Positions 37,563 through 47,669 of a stretch of DNA of 64,000 bases are shown in pieces. The stretch comes from JAKZVK01 sp965248255 (lineage in GTDB: Bacteria > Acidobacteriota > Terriglobia > Bryobacterales > UBA6623): the NCBI GenBank assembly GCA_965248255.1, contig CBDFIW010000002.1, positions 372,001-436,000 of the forward strand, in the 5' to 3' direction. Every line of letters begins with the position of its first letter. Position 1 is the first letter of the stretch. The notes under the pieces are model-generated. The model had not been told where the DNA came from. It was given only the letters and a program-made list of their open reading frames with translations, and ran no database searches. The position numbers and the translations under genes are program-made.

Positions 37563-38726
37563 GTGTAGTGCGTCAAGCAGATTGCACCTTATGCAGGGCG
37601 GCACGTCCGCGCTTGACTTTCTCGAGGATGTCGGAGGCGGTCGCGGTCCAGATGAAGGGCGTGGGATGCCCGTTGTGCTGGGCGATGTAGTCGTCAATGG
37701 CGGCGACGAGCTCGTCCACGCTGCGAAACACGCCGCGGCGCAGGCGCTTGACGGTGAGATCGCGAAAGAATCGCTCGACCATGTTCAGCCACGACGCCGA
37801 GGTCGGGGTGAAATGAATGTGGAAGCGCGGGTGACGATCGAGCCAACGCTTCACAGCGGCATGCTTGTGGGTGGCATAGTTGTCCACGATGAGATGAAGC
37901 TGTTTGTCCTTGGGAGTGCGGCGGTCAATTAAGCGCAGGAAGCGCAGCCATTCCTGGTGGCTGTGTCGGGGCATGCACTCGGCGATCACGCTGCCGTCAA
38001 GGCTGTTGAGCGCCGCAAACAGGGTGGTCGTGCCGTTGCGCTTGTAATCGTGGGTCATCGTTTGGCCGCGTCCCTTTTTGAGCGGCAGGCCGGGCTGGGT
38101 GCGATCGAGGGCTTGGATTTGGGACTTCTCATCGAGCGAGAGAACCAGAGCATGCTCAGGCGGATTGAGATAGAGTCCGACGATGTCGTCGAGTTTCTCG
38201 GCGAAACGCGGGTCATTGCTGAGCTTGAAGGTCTTGACGCGGTGGGGCTTGAGGCCATGGGCGCGCCAAATCCGTCCCACGGTGGAAGCGCTGACGCCGG
38301 CCGCGGCGGCCATGGTGCGGCGGCTCCAGTGGGTGGCGTTGGACGGTTTCTCGCGGGTGGTCTTGTGGATGATCTGCTGTACTTTCTGCTTCGAGACGGC
38401 AGGTTTACGACCGGGCCGTGGGGCGTCTTTTGCAATGCCGGCGATGCTGCTTTCGAGAAAGCGCGTGCGCCAGCGGGCCACCAACTGCCGCGAGACACCG
38501 AGCTGTGCGGCGATCTGCTTATTCTCGAGACCGTCGGCGGCCAGCAGGACAATCCTGGCTCGCAGGGCGAGACGAACGGCGACTTGGCGGCCGCGCGCGT
38601 AGCGGTCCAACTGCTTGCATTGCGCTGTGTTCAAAGTTACTGGTTGTGCTCTTCGCATCCCATGCCTCCTGTTAATAGAGACGATGGGAAGCCAATATAA
38701 GTTACATTATTTATGGTGCACTACAC
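37563..38726 (-). mobile_element. IS630-family element, copy B
   Basis: 1,164 bp with inverted ends GTGTAGTGC and TA on both sides (37561-37562 and 38727-38728). It is the twin of copy A, in the same orientation, with two differences found. It lies between the tcmP remnant and the sugar dehydrogenase gene, ending 82 bp before that gene's start. Two direct copies 26 kb apart could recombine and delete everything between them. Confidence 0.93.
37573..38658 (-). CDS. IS630 transposase, copy B (standard length)
   Basis: 361 residues, intact. HTH LENKQIAAQLGVSRQLVARW near residue 45, a second HTH (GVSASTVGRIWRAHGLKPHR), then a DDE domain: LSLDEKSQIQALDR, LIVDNYATHKHAAV, and SASWLNMVERFFRDL. The stop TGA lies inside the left inverted repeat. 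GGAGG precedes the start (ATG 38658, MRRAQPVTLNTAQCK). Being complete, this copy could supply transposase for both. Confidence 0.9.
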   Translation of the reverse strand: MRRAQPVTLNTAQCKQLDRYARGRQVAVRLALRARIVLLAADGLENKQIAAQLGVSRQLVARWRTRFLESSIAGIAKDAPRPGRKPAVSKQKVQQIIHKTTREKPSNATHWSRRTMAAAAGVSASTVGRIWRAHGLKPHRVKTFKLSNDPRFAEKLDDIVGLYLNPPEHALVLSLDEKSQIQALDRTQPGLPLKKGRGQTMTHDYKRNGTTTLFAALNSLDGSVIAECMPRHSHQEWLRFLRLIDRRTPKDKQLHLIVDNYATHKHAAVKRWLDRHPRFHIHFTPTSASWLNMVERFFRDLTVKRLRRGVFRSVDELVAAIDDYIAQHNGHPTPFIWTATASDILEKVKRGRAALHKVQSA

Positions 38727-38808
38727 TAGAACAGGAGTGAGCCGAAATGTTCCAGACCTCGTTTGTGATAAGCTTCGTCCGTCTGCAAGGAAGTGAAGAG
38801 ACGAGGAT

Positions 38809-41079
38809 TTGAAACCTCTGACCCTTCGTAGCTGCGTCACGGCAGTTGCAGCTGCCGCACTGCTCGCGTCGCTGGGAAACGAGCCCGTTTTTTCGCAACC
38901 GGCACCGAATGGGGCGGAGAAGCCCTACGGCTTGGCACGCCGGATCACGTGGACGACGTCGCGCGTCGTCGGCTCGCCCGAGCCACCGTCGCCCTACCAG
39001 CTGATTCGCGCGTTTCCGCAGTTCATCTTCAAGCACCCGGTCTTCATCGCCCAGGATCCGATGTCCGAGCGTTTCTTCGTGGCCGAGTACGAGGGCCAGA
39101 TCTACAGCTTCCGCCCGGATGATGTCCGTGGAACAAAGGACCTCTTTCTGGACATGAAACGCGGCGTGTCGGCGTTTTCGTTCCACCCCCAGTACGCGGA
39201 AAACGGGCAGGTTTTCGTCTTCAGCGGCATCGACCCAAGCCTCAAGGGCAAGGACGGGGAGCAGCCCGAGCAGATCAGCCGTGTGTCGCGGTTCGAACGG
39301 GAACCGGGAAGCGATCCGCCGCGGCTGGATCCCGAGTCCGAGACGATCATCATCGAGTGGCCCGGCGGCGGGCACAACGGCGGCGAAGCCATCATCGGTC
39401 CCGACGGCTATCTTTACGTCGCCACCGGCGACGGCACGGGCAGCTCCGACCGCGAGAGTACCGGGCAGGGCGTCGATGATTTGCTGTCCGTGATGATGCG
39501 CCTGGACGTCGAGGATCCCGACCCGGGCCGCCACTACTCGATCCCCGAAGACAATCCCTTCGTCGGCAGGGCGGGAGCGAGAGAGGAGATCTGGGCCTAC
39601 GGCTTCCGCAACCCGTGGCGCTTCAGCTTCGATCCGATCACAGGACAGCCTTGGGTGGGCGATGTCGGCCAGGATCTGTGGGAGATGATCGAGCTGGTGA
39701 GCCGCGGCAGCAACCACGGCTGGAGCGTCAAGGAAGGGTCGCATCCGTTCCACCCCAGCAAGGTACAGGGGCCGACGCCGATCGTCCCGCCGATCGCTGA
39801 GCACCACCACACCGAGTGCCGCTCGATCACCGGCGGGTATGTGTATGAGGGTGACAAGTTTCCCGAGTTGCGCGGCGTGTACCTCTACGGCGATTACCAG
39901 TACGGCAAGATGTGGGGCCTGCGCTACAACCACAAGCAGAAGAAGGTGACCTGGCACGAGGAACTGGCCAACACCACGGTCAAGATCTCGAGCTTCGGCG
40001 TCGCGCGCGACGGTTCGTTCTACGCGCTCGATTACGATCGCGGTGAGATCTACCAGCTCGACCACCGTCCGCCGCCGGCTAAGGACCTGCCGCCGTTTCC
40101 GCGCAAGTTGAGTGAAACCGGGCTGTTCACGGCGGTCAAGGACCATCAGGTCGCTCCCGGAGTGATCCCGTACTCAATCAACGCGCCATTCTGGTCGGAC
40201 GGGGCGCGCAAGGAGCGGTTCTTCGCGATCCCCGGCGAGTTGGGCATCGACTTCACCGAGGACCGCGCCTGGGCGTTCGATGACGGTGCGGTGACCGTCA
40301 AGTCGTTCACGCTCGACATGGAGGAAGGGAACCCGTCGTCGGCCAAACGGATCGAGACAAGGATCGTGGTCAAGCAGGAGGATCACTGGGTTGGCTACAC
40401 CTATGCTTGGAACGACGAGCAGACCGACGCCAACCTCGTCGCAGCCGGCGGCTTGGACCGTAGCTATGCGATCAAGGACCCGAGCGCACCTGGAGGCGAA
40501 CGCGGGCAGGTGTGGCACTACCCGAGCCGCACCGAGTGCATGTTCTGTCACTCACGCGCCGCGGGGTTCGTGCTGGGCCTCAATACCCACCAGATGAACC
40601 GCGATCACGACTACGGAGGAGTGGCCGACAACCAACTGCGTACCCTGAACCACATCGGGATCTTCAAGCAGCCTCTGGAGAAGGCCCCGCCGGAGTACGC
40701 CGCCTTCCCGGACCCGTTCGATGAGGCGGCCGATCTCGAGAAGCGCGCCAAGACCTATCTGCACGTTAACTGCGCCATGTGCCACGTCGGTAGCGGTGGG
40801 GGCAACTCGAACATCCAGCTTGCCTACAAGACGCCGCTTGAGGAAGCGAAGCTCATCGGCGACGTGCCCATCCACGACACCATGGGCATTGCCAACGCCC
40901 AGTTGGTGGCGCCGGGTGCGCCGGAGCGGTCGCTGCTCTACAAGCGGGTGACGGTTCGGGGGGTGAACCAGATGCCGCCGACGAGTACGAATAGGATCGA
41001 TGAACGGGGGGCGAGGTTGTTGTTTGACTGGATTCGAGGGTTGGAGGTCGGCGAGGCGGTGGCGGTGAGACAACCCTGA
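38809..41079 (+). CDS. PQQ-type sugar dehydrogenase fused to a dihaem cytochrome-like domain
   Basis: 756 residues with a signal peptide (CVTAVAAAALLASLGNEPVFS). Residues about 40-430 form a glucose/sorbosone dehydrogenase beta-propeller: EYEGQIYSFRPDD, GGHNGGEAIIGPDGYLYVAT, EEIWAYGFRNPWRFSFDP, ITGGYVYEGD. The C-terminal part (about 440-750) has two CxxCH haem motifs, CMFCHSR and CAMCHVG, and ends like c-type cytochromes of Planctomycete-type proteins. It probably oxidises a sugar or alcohol in the periplasm and passes electrons through its own haems. The start is TTG 38809; IS630 copy B ends 82 bp upstream and may have replaced its promoter. Confidence 0.85.
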   Translation: MKPLTLRSCVTAVAAAALLASLGNEPVFSQPAPNGAEKPYGLARRITWTTSRVVGSPEPPSPYQLIRAFPQFIFKHPVFIAQDPMSERFFVAEYEGQIYSFRPDDVRGTKDLFLDMKRGVSAFSFHPQYAENGQVFVFSGIDPSLKGKDGEQPEQISRVSRFEREPGSDPPRLDPESETIIIEWPGGGHNGGEAIIGPDGYLYVATGDGTGSSDRESTGQGVDDLLSVMMRLDVEDPDPGRHYSIPEDNPFVGRAGAREEIWAYGFRNPWRFSFDPITGQPWVGDVGQDLWEMIELVSRGSNHGWSVKEGSHPFHPSKVQGPTPIVPPIAEHHHTECRSITGGYVYEGDKFPELRGVYLYGDYQYGKMWGLRYNHKQKKVTWHEELANTTVKISSFGVARDGSFYALDYDRGEIYQLDHRPPPAKDLPPFPRKLSETGLFTAVKDHQVAPGVIPYSINAPFWSDGARKERFFAIPGELGIDFTEDRAWAFDDGAVTVKSFTLDMEEGNPSSAKRIETRIVVKQEDHWVGYTYAWNDEQTDANLVAAGGLDRSYAIKDPSAPGGERGQVWHYPSRTECMFCHSRAAGFVLGLNTHQMNRDHDYGGVADNQLRTLNHIGIFKQPLEKAPPEYAAFPDPFDEAADLEKRAKTYLHVNCAMCHVGSGGGNSNIQLAYKTPLEEAKLIGDVPIHDTMGIANAQLVAPGAPERSLLYKRVTVRGVNQMPPTSTNRIDERGARLLFDWIRGLEVGEAVAVRQP

Positions 41080-41180
41080 TTAGGGTGAATCCGCGGGCCT
41101 CAGGCACGTAATTCGTGCTGCGAGATATGAGCGGTGGCGACCCTGACGCCGACATTCGCTCAGTGCGACCGTTCCACACA

Positions 41181-41290
41181 CTACTGCGTTTTCACCGGGA
41201 CGATCTTGTTGCGGAGCAAGCCGATCTGCTCGATCTCGACTTCGAGGATATCGCTGACTCTCATCCCGTGGCGCTTGTGGGCGAGGTGAG
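41181..41290 (-). pseudogene. C-terminal scrap of a fumarylacetoacetate hydrolase-family gene
   Basis: The minus strand reads MRVSDILEVEIEQIGLLRNK, then IVPVKTQ and a stop at 41181. This is the closing 'GD-x-V-E-V-E-I-x-x-I-G-x-L-x-N' stretch of the FAH family. Nothing upstream in this frame matches, because it runs into the M20 peptidase gene. The last few codons of that gene lie over this scrap in another frame. Confidence 0.55.
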
Positions 41291-42532
41291 GAGAGAGGCG
41301 AGGGCGAGGAAGATGCGCTGGAGGCCCAGTTCGCGGCCCTCGGGTGAGTACCACTCGGCGGGCGAGTGGGCGCCGCCGCCACGTCCGCCGGCGCCGATTG
41401 CCGCCGCGGGACAACCCAGCGACAACGGGACATTCGCGTCGGTTGAGGCGCAGTCGAGGCGAGAGCGGATGCCGAGATAGGCGTCGATGCTCTGCAGGCA
41501 CTCGACGACCGGGTTGGGCTCGATGGCCGCGGCGGCCGGCCGGCAGCCGATCTCGCGGATCTTGAAGCCTGACAGGCGGTCAGTGGCGCCCCGGTTCTCA
41601 GCATCGAGGGCACGCGTCACCAGGGCCTGCATGGTCTCGACTGCGGTATGCATGGCACCGTTGCTGCGCGAGCGGATATCGACCTTGGCGCGCGCGACCG
41701 GCGCGATAGAATTCACTCCCCACCCGCCCTCGATCACGCCGACGCTGAGCGTGGTTCGCGGCGACGGCGGCAGCCGTGCGTCCGCGAGGGCGGCCACGGC
41801 TCGGCCCAGCGCGTGCACCGGGTTGGCGCGGCCGAAGTCGTTCCAACTGTGTCCGCCGGGACCCTCGATGACGATCTCGAAGCGGCGGCTGCCCAGGGCC
41901 TCAGCAGTGATGTGTCCGGTGGAAGCACCGTCGAGGACTAGATAGCCCTCGATTCGCGAACGTAAGGGCGAGTGCCGGCAGAGGTAATTCATGCCGTGCA
42001 GGTTGCCCTCACCCTCCTCAGCCACGTTGGCGACGAGCAGGACGTTGCGGCGCGCATCGGGCGGCAGACGGGCCGGATCTAGCGCGCGGGCCAGAGCCAG
42101 TAGCGCCGCCAGGCCGGAACCGTTGTCGGTGACGCCCGGGCCCTCCAACGTGCCGTCGGACCGCAGTTGGATGTCACCCGGCTCTCGCGGCGCGAGGACG
42201 GTATCCATATGGGCGGTGACGGCAATGAAGGGGGCGTCGCCGACAAGCGTTATGGGGACGACGACGTTCCCGGCGTCGTCGATGCGTGCCAGACGGCCGA
42301 TCTCTCGAAACGCGGTTACCAGGTAGTCGGCTCGCTGCTGTTCGCGGAAGGTCGGTGCCGGGACCCGGCAGACCTCGAGGTGCTGCTCGTTGATCCAGCG
42401 TTTCTCGCGGCCGAAGAAGGCCAGTCCGTCCTGCACAGCGGGGTCTTGGGCGAGACCGGCGAAACCCTGCACGGCGGCCGGGATCGAGCCCGGACGCCTG
42501 TCAGAAGCCCGTTCATGGGCCAGTTCGGGCAC
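41261..42532 (-). CDS. M20-family metallopeptidase (PepT/ArgE-like)
   Basis: 423 residues, cytoplasmic. Two-zinc site motifs: TAHMDTV (His, Asp; about 110), GPGVTDNGSGLAALL (bridging Asp), VAEEGEGN (catalytic Glu and zinc Glu) and a C-terminal His in GGAHSPAEWYS. A dimerisation domain lies at about 220-330. It probably removes N-terminal residues from small peptides or deacylates amino acids; the substrate is unclear. The native C-terminus may be altered, since its final residues (TSPTSATG) are read from the FAH scrap; the catalytic parts are complete. The frame starts at 42532 (MPELAHERASDRRPG) but a later start is possible. Confidence 0.85.
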   Translation of the reverse strand: MPELAHERASDRRPGSIPAAVQGFAGLAQDPAVQDGLAFFGREKRWINEQHLEVCRVPAPTFREQQRADYLVTAFREIGRLARIDDAGNVVVPITLVGDAPFIAVTAHMDTVLAPREPGDIQLRSDGTLEGPGVTDNGSGLAALLALARALDPARLPPDARRNVLLVANVAEEGEGNLHGMNYLCRHSPLRSRIEGYLVLDGASTGHITAEALGSRRFEIVIEGPGGHSWNDFGRANPVHALGRAVAALADARLPPSPRTTLSVGVIEGGWGVNSIAPVARAKVDIRSRSNGAMHTAVETMQALVTRALDAENRGATDRLSGFKIREIGCRPAAAAIEPNPVVECLQSIDAYLGIRSRLDCASTDANVPLSLGCPAAAIGAGGRGGGAHSPAEWYSPEGRELGLQRIFLALASLLTSPTSATG

Positions 42533-42700
42533 GTGGAGTTCAGTCTACCAGAGCGTTGGCGGCGGGCCCGGCTTGATACGCTGGAACCCTAATCCGCAAA
42601 GCAGAAGGCTCCTGACTGCTGTTCAGAGCGGCTCGGGGGTATACTGTCACGGTGCCGGGGCCCAAAGGGGAATCCTGGTTGACATGAAGGTCGTGACCTC

Positions 42701-44011
42701 TTGAAGACGCAAGGGAGGTTTGGGCAAAGAACAGCGGTGCCTACAGCAAGGTCCATTCGCTACTCACTTTGGCTCCTCTATAACTGCGCTGTCGTTGCTC
42801 TAGCGGCCGTTTGGCGTCGCCTGATGAGGCCACTGACCGTGGTGGCCATCACGGGTAGCATGGGCAAGTCCACGGTCTCCAGGTGTCTTCAGGCCATTCT
42901 CTCGAGCCGGTTTGAGATCGTCGGTACCAACTCGGTTGACAACGGACGCCACGGGCTGCCGCGGGTCCTGCTGAAGATTCAACCCCGCCACCGCTTCGCT
43001 GTCCTGGAAGTAGGCATAAAAATACCCGGAAGAATGTGGCGTTCGTCGTGGATGATCCGGCCTGACATTGTCCTCGTTACCGGTATCGCGAACCGACACC
43101 TGGAAGGTTTCGGCTCGCTCGAGAATGTGGCCGCCGAGAAGGGAAGGCTCGTCCGAGGCCTAGGGGCAAAGGGCCTCGCTGTGTTGAACCATGATGATGA
43201 CCGAGTCGTCTCTATGGCGGACGGCCTCCCCTGTCGAACCGCGTTCTTCGGTTCATCGTCTGATGCTGTGTGGGCCGATGGGGTCTCCGCGACTTGGCCG
43301 GACCGCCTGCGCCTGCGCGTGAACTCCCCAGAGGGGTCTTACTGGCTGCAGACGAATCTTGTCGGGCGGCACTGGGTTGTCTCGTTGATCGCAGCGATCG
43401 CCACGGCTAGGTGCTGTGGGGTGGGGGTACGTGAATCGGTAGAGGCGCTGCAGCACATTGGGCCACCACCTGCTCGGCTGGATCCCGCGCCCGTACCCCA
43501 AGGTGCAGTCGTGTTACGCGACGAGTTCAACGGGTCAGTTAGCGCCTATTTGGCAGCGTTAGAGATTCTCAGGGACACTCAAGTACGGCGTCGCATCTTG
43601 GTCTGTGGAAGAGTTAACGACGCGGCAAGTCCGCCATGTGACATTCCTACCCTGGCCGCTGCAATCAACGAGTCAGCCGAGATGGTGCTGTTCGTTGGGC
43701 CTGACAATCTCGAAGTGTCGCAGGCCGTGATCTCGGCAGGAATGTCGGCGGAACGGATCCACCGTTTCGCGACCGTCCAAGAAGCGGCCGACTTCCTATC
43801 GGATGAGATCCGGTCCGGCGATCTGATCCTGCTGCGGGGACAGGCCCAGGACCACCTTTCGCGTCTCTATTTTGCCTTGCGGGGGAAAGTGAAGTGTTGG
43901 AAGACGGATTGCTCGTTTGTTCCGTTATGTGACTGGTGCGCAGAACTTGGTTTCGACCCTCTTCATGAGGGTGCACCGGAAACGATGGAACTCGTCTTCC
44001 CTCTCCACTGA
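42701..44011 (+). CDS. Stand-alone Mur-ligase-like protein with an N-terminal membrane helix
   Basis: 436 residues. A transmembrane helix (YSLWLLYNCAVVALAAVW, about 21-38) stands where MurF has its UDP-binding domain. The central Mur ligase domain follows: P-loop ITGSMGKST (about 49-57; MurF normally has G-x-x-GKT), VLEVGIKIPGRM, VLVTGIANRHLEGFGSLENV and the carbamylated-Lys region EKGRL. The C-terminal domain has RDEFNGSVSAYLAALEIL, like the MurF D-x-Y-N-A-N-P motif, and RRRILVCGRVND. It is a predicted ATP-driven amide ligase, not a plain MurF. The substrate is unknown. The start is TTG 42701 or a later GTG at 42737. Confidence 0.7.
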   Translation: MKTQGRFGQRTAVPTARSIRYSLWLLYNCAVVALAAVWRRLMRPLTVVAITGSMGKSTVSRCLQAILSSRFEIVGTNSVDNGRHGLPRVLLKIQPRHRFAVLEVGIKIPGRMWRSSWMIRPDIVLVTGIANRHLEGFGSLENVAAEKGRLVRGLGAKGLAVLNHDDDRVVSMADGLPCRTAFFGSSSDAVWADGVSATWPDRLRLRVNSPEGSYWLQTNLVGRHWVVSLIAAIATARCCGVGVRESVEALQHIGPPPARLDPAPVPQGAVVLRDEFNGSVSAYLAALEILRDTQVRRRILVCGRVNDAASPPCDIPTLAAAINESAEMVLFVGPDNLEVSQAVISAGMSAERIHRFATVQEAADFLSDEIRSGDLILLRGQAQDHLSRLYFALRGKVKCWKTDCSFVPLCDWCAELGFDPLHEGAPETMELVFPLH

Positions 44012-44272
44012 CTCGAGTCGAGACCGAGCAAGTTGCCGCCCGATACCTATTCGGCAACCATTGGAGCCGTATCGGCGGCACTCCGGAGCGAGAGGCGTCT
44101 CATCATCGGTTCCTTCGATAGCGAACGGAGACCCTACCGTTTGACGGGTCGCGTAGGGACTGCTAACTTGGACAGTTACGCTTCCGTAGGCTTTCGGGAC
44201 GAAGTAAAGGGCGGCCCACGCGCCCGAACGGAGCGAATCCGGACGATTACGGTCCTTTCATTCGAGGCGGAA

Positions 44273-44779
44273 ATGGCAGACGAGAGAACAACGACCCTGC
44301 AAGGCAATCCCCTGGCACTGGCCGGAACTGAGCTGAAGGCCGGCGACACAGCCCCTGATTTCGAGTTGGTAGCCAACGACATGAGCGCGGTGGACCTGGC
44401 CGCTACGGGCAACGGGGTGCGCGTCTTCTTGGCCGTGCCCTCGCTCGACACGCCGGTATGCGACGAGGAGACCCAGCGCTTTAACGAGGAGGCCGCAAGT
44501 CTCGGCGACGTCAAGATCTACGCGGTGAGCTGTGATCTTCCCTTTGCACAAAAACGGTGGTGCGGCGCTGCCGGCGTGGAGCAAGTGCGGACGCTGTCCG
44601 ACCACAAGACGGGCGGGTTCGGCGAGGCCTGGGGCGTGATGATCCCGGCGCTGCGCATCCACTCGCGGGCGGTGTTCGTCGTGGACGGCGGCAATAAAAT
44701 CACGTACGCGGAATACGTTCCCGTGGTGTCCGACCATCCGGATTACGGCGCGGCGCTAGCCGCGGCGAGGTCGGCCTGA
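44273..44779 (+). CDS. tpx: Thiol peroxidase (Tpx, peroxiredoxin)
   Basis: 168 residues from the ATG at 44273 with GAGG just upstream; the frame stays open to 44033 but without similarity. Tpx reduces hydroperoxides using thioredoxin. The peroxidatic Cys63 lies in PSLDTPVCDEETQRFN and the resolving Cys97 in DLPFAQKRWCGAA, the spacing of atypical 2-Cys Tpx. An extra Cys87 replaces the usual Ala or Ser in VSCDLPF. Cytoplasmic in most Gram-negatives. Stands alone between the Mur-like gene and the PSD1 gene. Confidence 0.92.
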   Translation: MADERTTTLQGNPLALAGTELKAGDTAPDFELVANDMSAVDLAATGNGVRVFLAVPSLDTPVCDEETQRFNEEAASLGDVKIYAVSCDLPFAQKRWCGAAGVEQVRTLSDHKTGGFGEAWGVMIPALRIHSRAVFVVDGGNKITYAEYVPVVSDHPDYGAALAAARSA

Positions 44780-45114
44780 GTCGATGGGGCGCAAGATCCC
44801 AAGTTTGACGACCGCGAGGCTCCTGCCCGCGGCGCTCCTACGGGAAGCGGACAGGTCGGTTCTACATAACGTAGGGCCGATCCGACGAGGTGTCGGCTTG
44901 CTCTGATTCCCTGCATCATTTCCATCACGTAGAGGGCGTCTTGACCTGAGGAGCAGCGCACAGTGCCGGTTTCGACCGCCCGGATTAGTTCCTTCGCCAG
45001 GAACCGGTTACCGCGGTGAATCCAGTTGCTGAGGCACGGGGTTTGTGTTCGGGTGTGAAGTGCCAGTGCTCGACCGAGGTTCTCTGCCAGGTCAACTCGG
45101 GAATCTCCGTTAGA
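44780..45114. other. Intergenic stretch with an oxidoreductase scrap
   Basis: Apart from the Gfo/Idh/MocA scrap on the minus strand, nothing is recognised. The promoter of the DUF1549/DUF1553-DUF1501 pair should lie in the right part. Confidence 0.5.
44862..45010 (-). pseudogene. C-terminal scrap of a Gfo/Idh/MocA oxidoreductase gene
   Basis: The minus strand reads NRFLAKELIRAVETGTVRC, then GQDALYVMEMMQGIRASRH. This matches the end of Gfo/Idh/MocA dehydrogenases, where 'F-I-x-A-V-x-x-G' is followed by 'D-x-x-Y-V-x-E-M-x-x-G-I-x-x-S'. The frame has no similarity on either side, so only about 50 residues are left of a former gene. Confidence 0.5.
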
Positions 45115-47669
45115 ATGTATCCAGTGGCTCTGCTGAGAGGAGGCCGATCGGGCATCCGCCGGCTTACGCTGGTGGTGATGCTGGGGGTTTCGGCGGCGCA
45201 ACTCCTATGTGCTCAAGCGAACCCTAGCGCGGCAGGGTTCTTCGAGGAAAAGGTCCGCCCGCTGTTTGCTAAGAATTGCGTTAGTTGTCATAACGACGAA
45301 GCCAAGATGAGCGGGCTTTCGCTGGCGTCCCGCGAGAGCGCCATGCTGGGAGGCGGGCGCGGCTCCGCGGTCATTCCAGGACAACCGAACCAGAGCCTTA
45401 TGATCCAAGCAGTCAGGCGAGTAGATGAGCTGAAAATGCCGCCCGGTGGACCGCTGGAAAGCCATGAAGTGGCGACGTTGACAGAGTGGGTTCGCTCAGG
45501 GGCCGTATGGGGTGTCGAGGCCGGTGAACAGGCCGAGCGTGCGGGGCCGTCGCACTGGGCTTTTCAACCGGTGAATCGGGCCAAGCCCCCCGCCGTCAAT
45601 GCCGACGAGTGGGTGCAGAACGCGATCGACCGGTTCGTCTTGGCTCGGCTGGAAGAAAAGCAGGTACGACCTTCGCCGGAAGCATCGCGCCGGACTCTCA
45701 TTCGCCGAGTCAGTCTCGATCTGATCGGCCTGCCACCGACTCCCGAAGAGATTGCCGGCTTCCTTGCCGACACAGAGCCGGGCGCCTACGAGCGCGTGGT
45801 GAATCGCCTGCTCGATTCGCCTCACTACGGCGAGCGCTGGGGACGTCATTGGCTCGACATCGCGCGCTATGCCGATTCGAACGGCTACTCGATCGACAGT
45901 ACGCGCTCGATGTGGAGGTACCGTGACTGGGTGATCAACGCGCTCAATGACGACATGCCGTTTGACCGCTTCGTCACGGAGCAGCTCGCCGGCGACCTGC
46001 TCCCCAGTCCGACACAGGACCAACTCGTCGCCACAGGCTTTCACCGCAACACGATGATCAATGAGGAGGGCGGAATCGACTTCGAGCAGTACCGGGTCGA
46101 AGCTGTCGTCGACCGTGTGAGCACGACCGGCGCGGCTTTCCTGGGCTTGACTGTGGGTTGCGCCCGCTGCCACGACCACAAATTCGACCCGATCTCTCAG
46201 AAGGATTTCTACCAGCTATATGCGTTCTTTAACAACGTGGACGAACGGGGTGAGTCTTCTGTCGGGCAAGGTGACAAACGTACACTGGACCCGATTCTCG
46301 AATTCGGCGAGCCCGAAGACTTTGCAGGTCGAGACGCGGTCCGGCACCAGATATCCATCCTCGAGAAAGAGCTGGAAGCGTACGAGAAGGAGTTGGAGAA
46401 GAAACTGGCCAGTTGGGAACACGGGCTTTCTACCGAGGAGCGCTCAGAGATCGCGCCGCACATCCGGGAGATTCTCGAAACCCCACCCGAGCAGCGGGTC
46501 TCGCTTCAAAAGGGCGTGCTGGATCGCTTCTTCGCCTCTCAAGACCCCGCTCGGCAAGCACGGCGGGACGGTCTGCGCGCGCTTCGGGAGGCCGAACCCA
46601 AGCTCGAAACAGCTCTGATCATGCGCGAGTTGCCTCAGCCGCGCGAGGCCTTTGTTCATGTGTCCGGCGACTTTACGCGAAAAGGCGACCCGGTTCGTCC
46701 CGGAACTCCCGCTGTTCTTCCGGACCTGCCCGGTGCGGAAACTGCCAGCCGGCTTGATCTGGCTCACTGGCTGGTCTCGCCCGAAAACCCCCTCACCGCT
46801 AGGGTGACCGTGAACCGCATGTGGCAGCGTTACTTCGGCTTGGGACTCGTGGAGACGGAGAACGACTTTGGCTCGCAAGGGACGCCGCCGAGCCACTCCC
46901 AACTGTTGGACTGGCTGGCGTCCGAATTCGTACGCCGCGATTGGAGTATGAAGGCGATGCATCGCCTGATCGTCACCTCGGCGACCTATCGGCAGTCGTC
47001 AGCCGCACGGCCCGAGCTGTCGGAGGTCGACCCGGGCAACCGACTGTTGGCGAGGCAGAACCGGCTGCGCCTGGAGGCGGAGATCATCCGGGATGCTGCG
47101 CTGAGCGCGTCCGGTTTGCTCACCCGCAAGGTCGGGGGTCCGAGCGTCTTTCCACCTCAGCCGGCGGGCTCCGGGCTGTTTACGCAGGTCAATCGCGAGT
47201 GGAAGACCGACGAAGGGCCTAACCGTTACCGCCGCGGTATGTATACGTTTTTCCGCCGCTCCGCCGCCTATCCAGGCTTGGCGATGTTTGATGCTCCGAA
47301 CGCGCAGTCCACGACGACCCGCCGGAACCGCTCGAACACGCCCCTGCAGGCATTGACCCTGCTCAACGACCAGACGCAGGCCGAGTTTTCCCGGGCCCTC
47401 GCCGAGGTTACCCTCGAACAGGGGGGCGAAACACGTGCCGAGCGCATCCGTTACGCTTTTGAGCGCTGCCTGGCCCGGGTGCCGGAACCCGAAGAAGAGG
47501 CGCGGCTGCGGACGTTTCTTGCGAGAATGCTCGACGACTTTCGGACTCATCCCGAACAGACCCGAGAGGTAGTCGGAGAAGCATCCGAAAGCGACGACAC
47601 TTCATTACTCGCGGCTTGGGCCGCTACTTCGCGCGTCCTGCTCAACCTTGACGAATTTGTGACGAGGCA

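Noticed and set aside
44033..44272. Longer N-terminus of Tpx
   Set aside because: 80 extra residues do not match the family; the ATG at 44273 has a good ribosome site.
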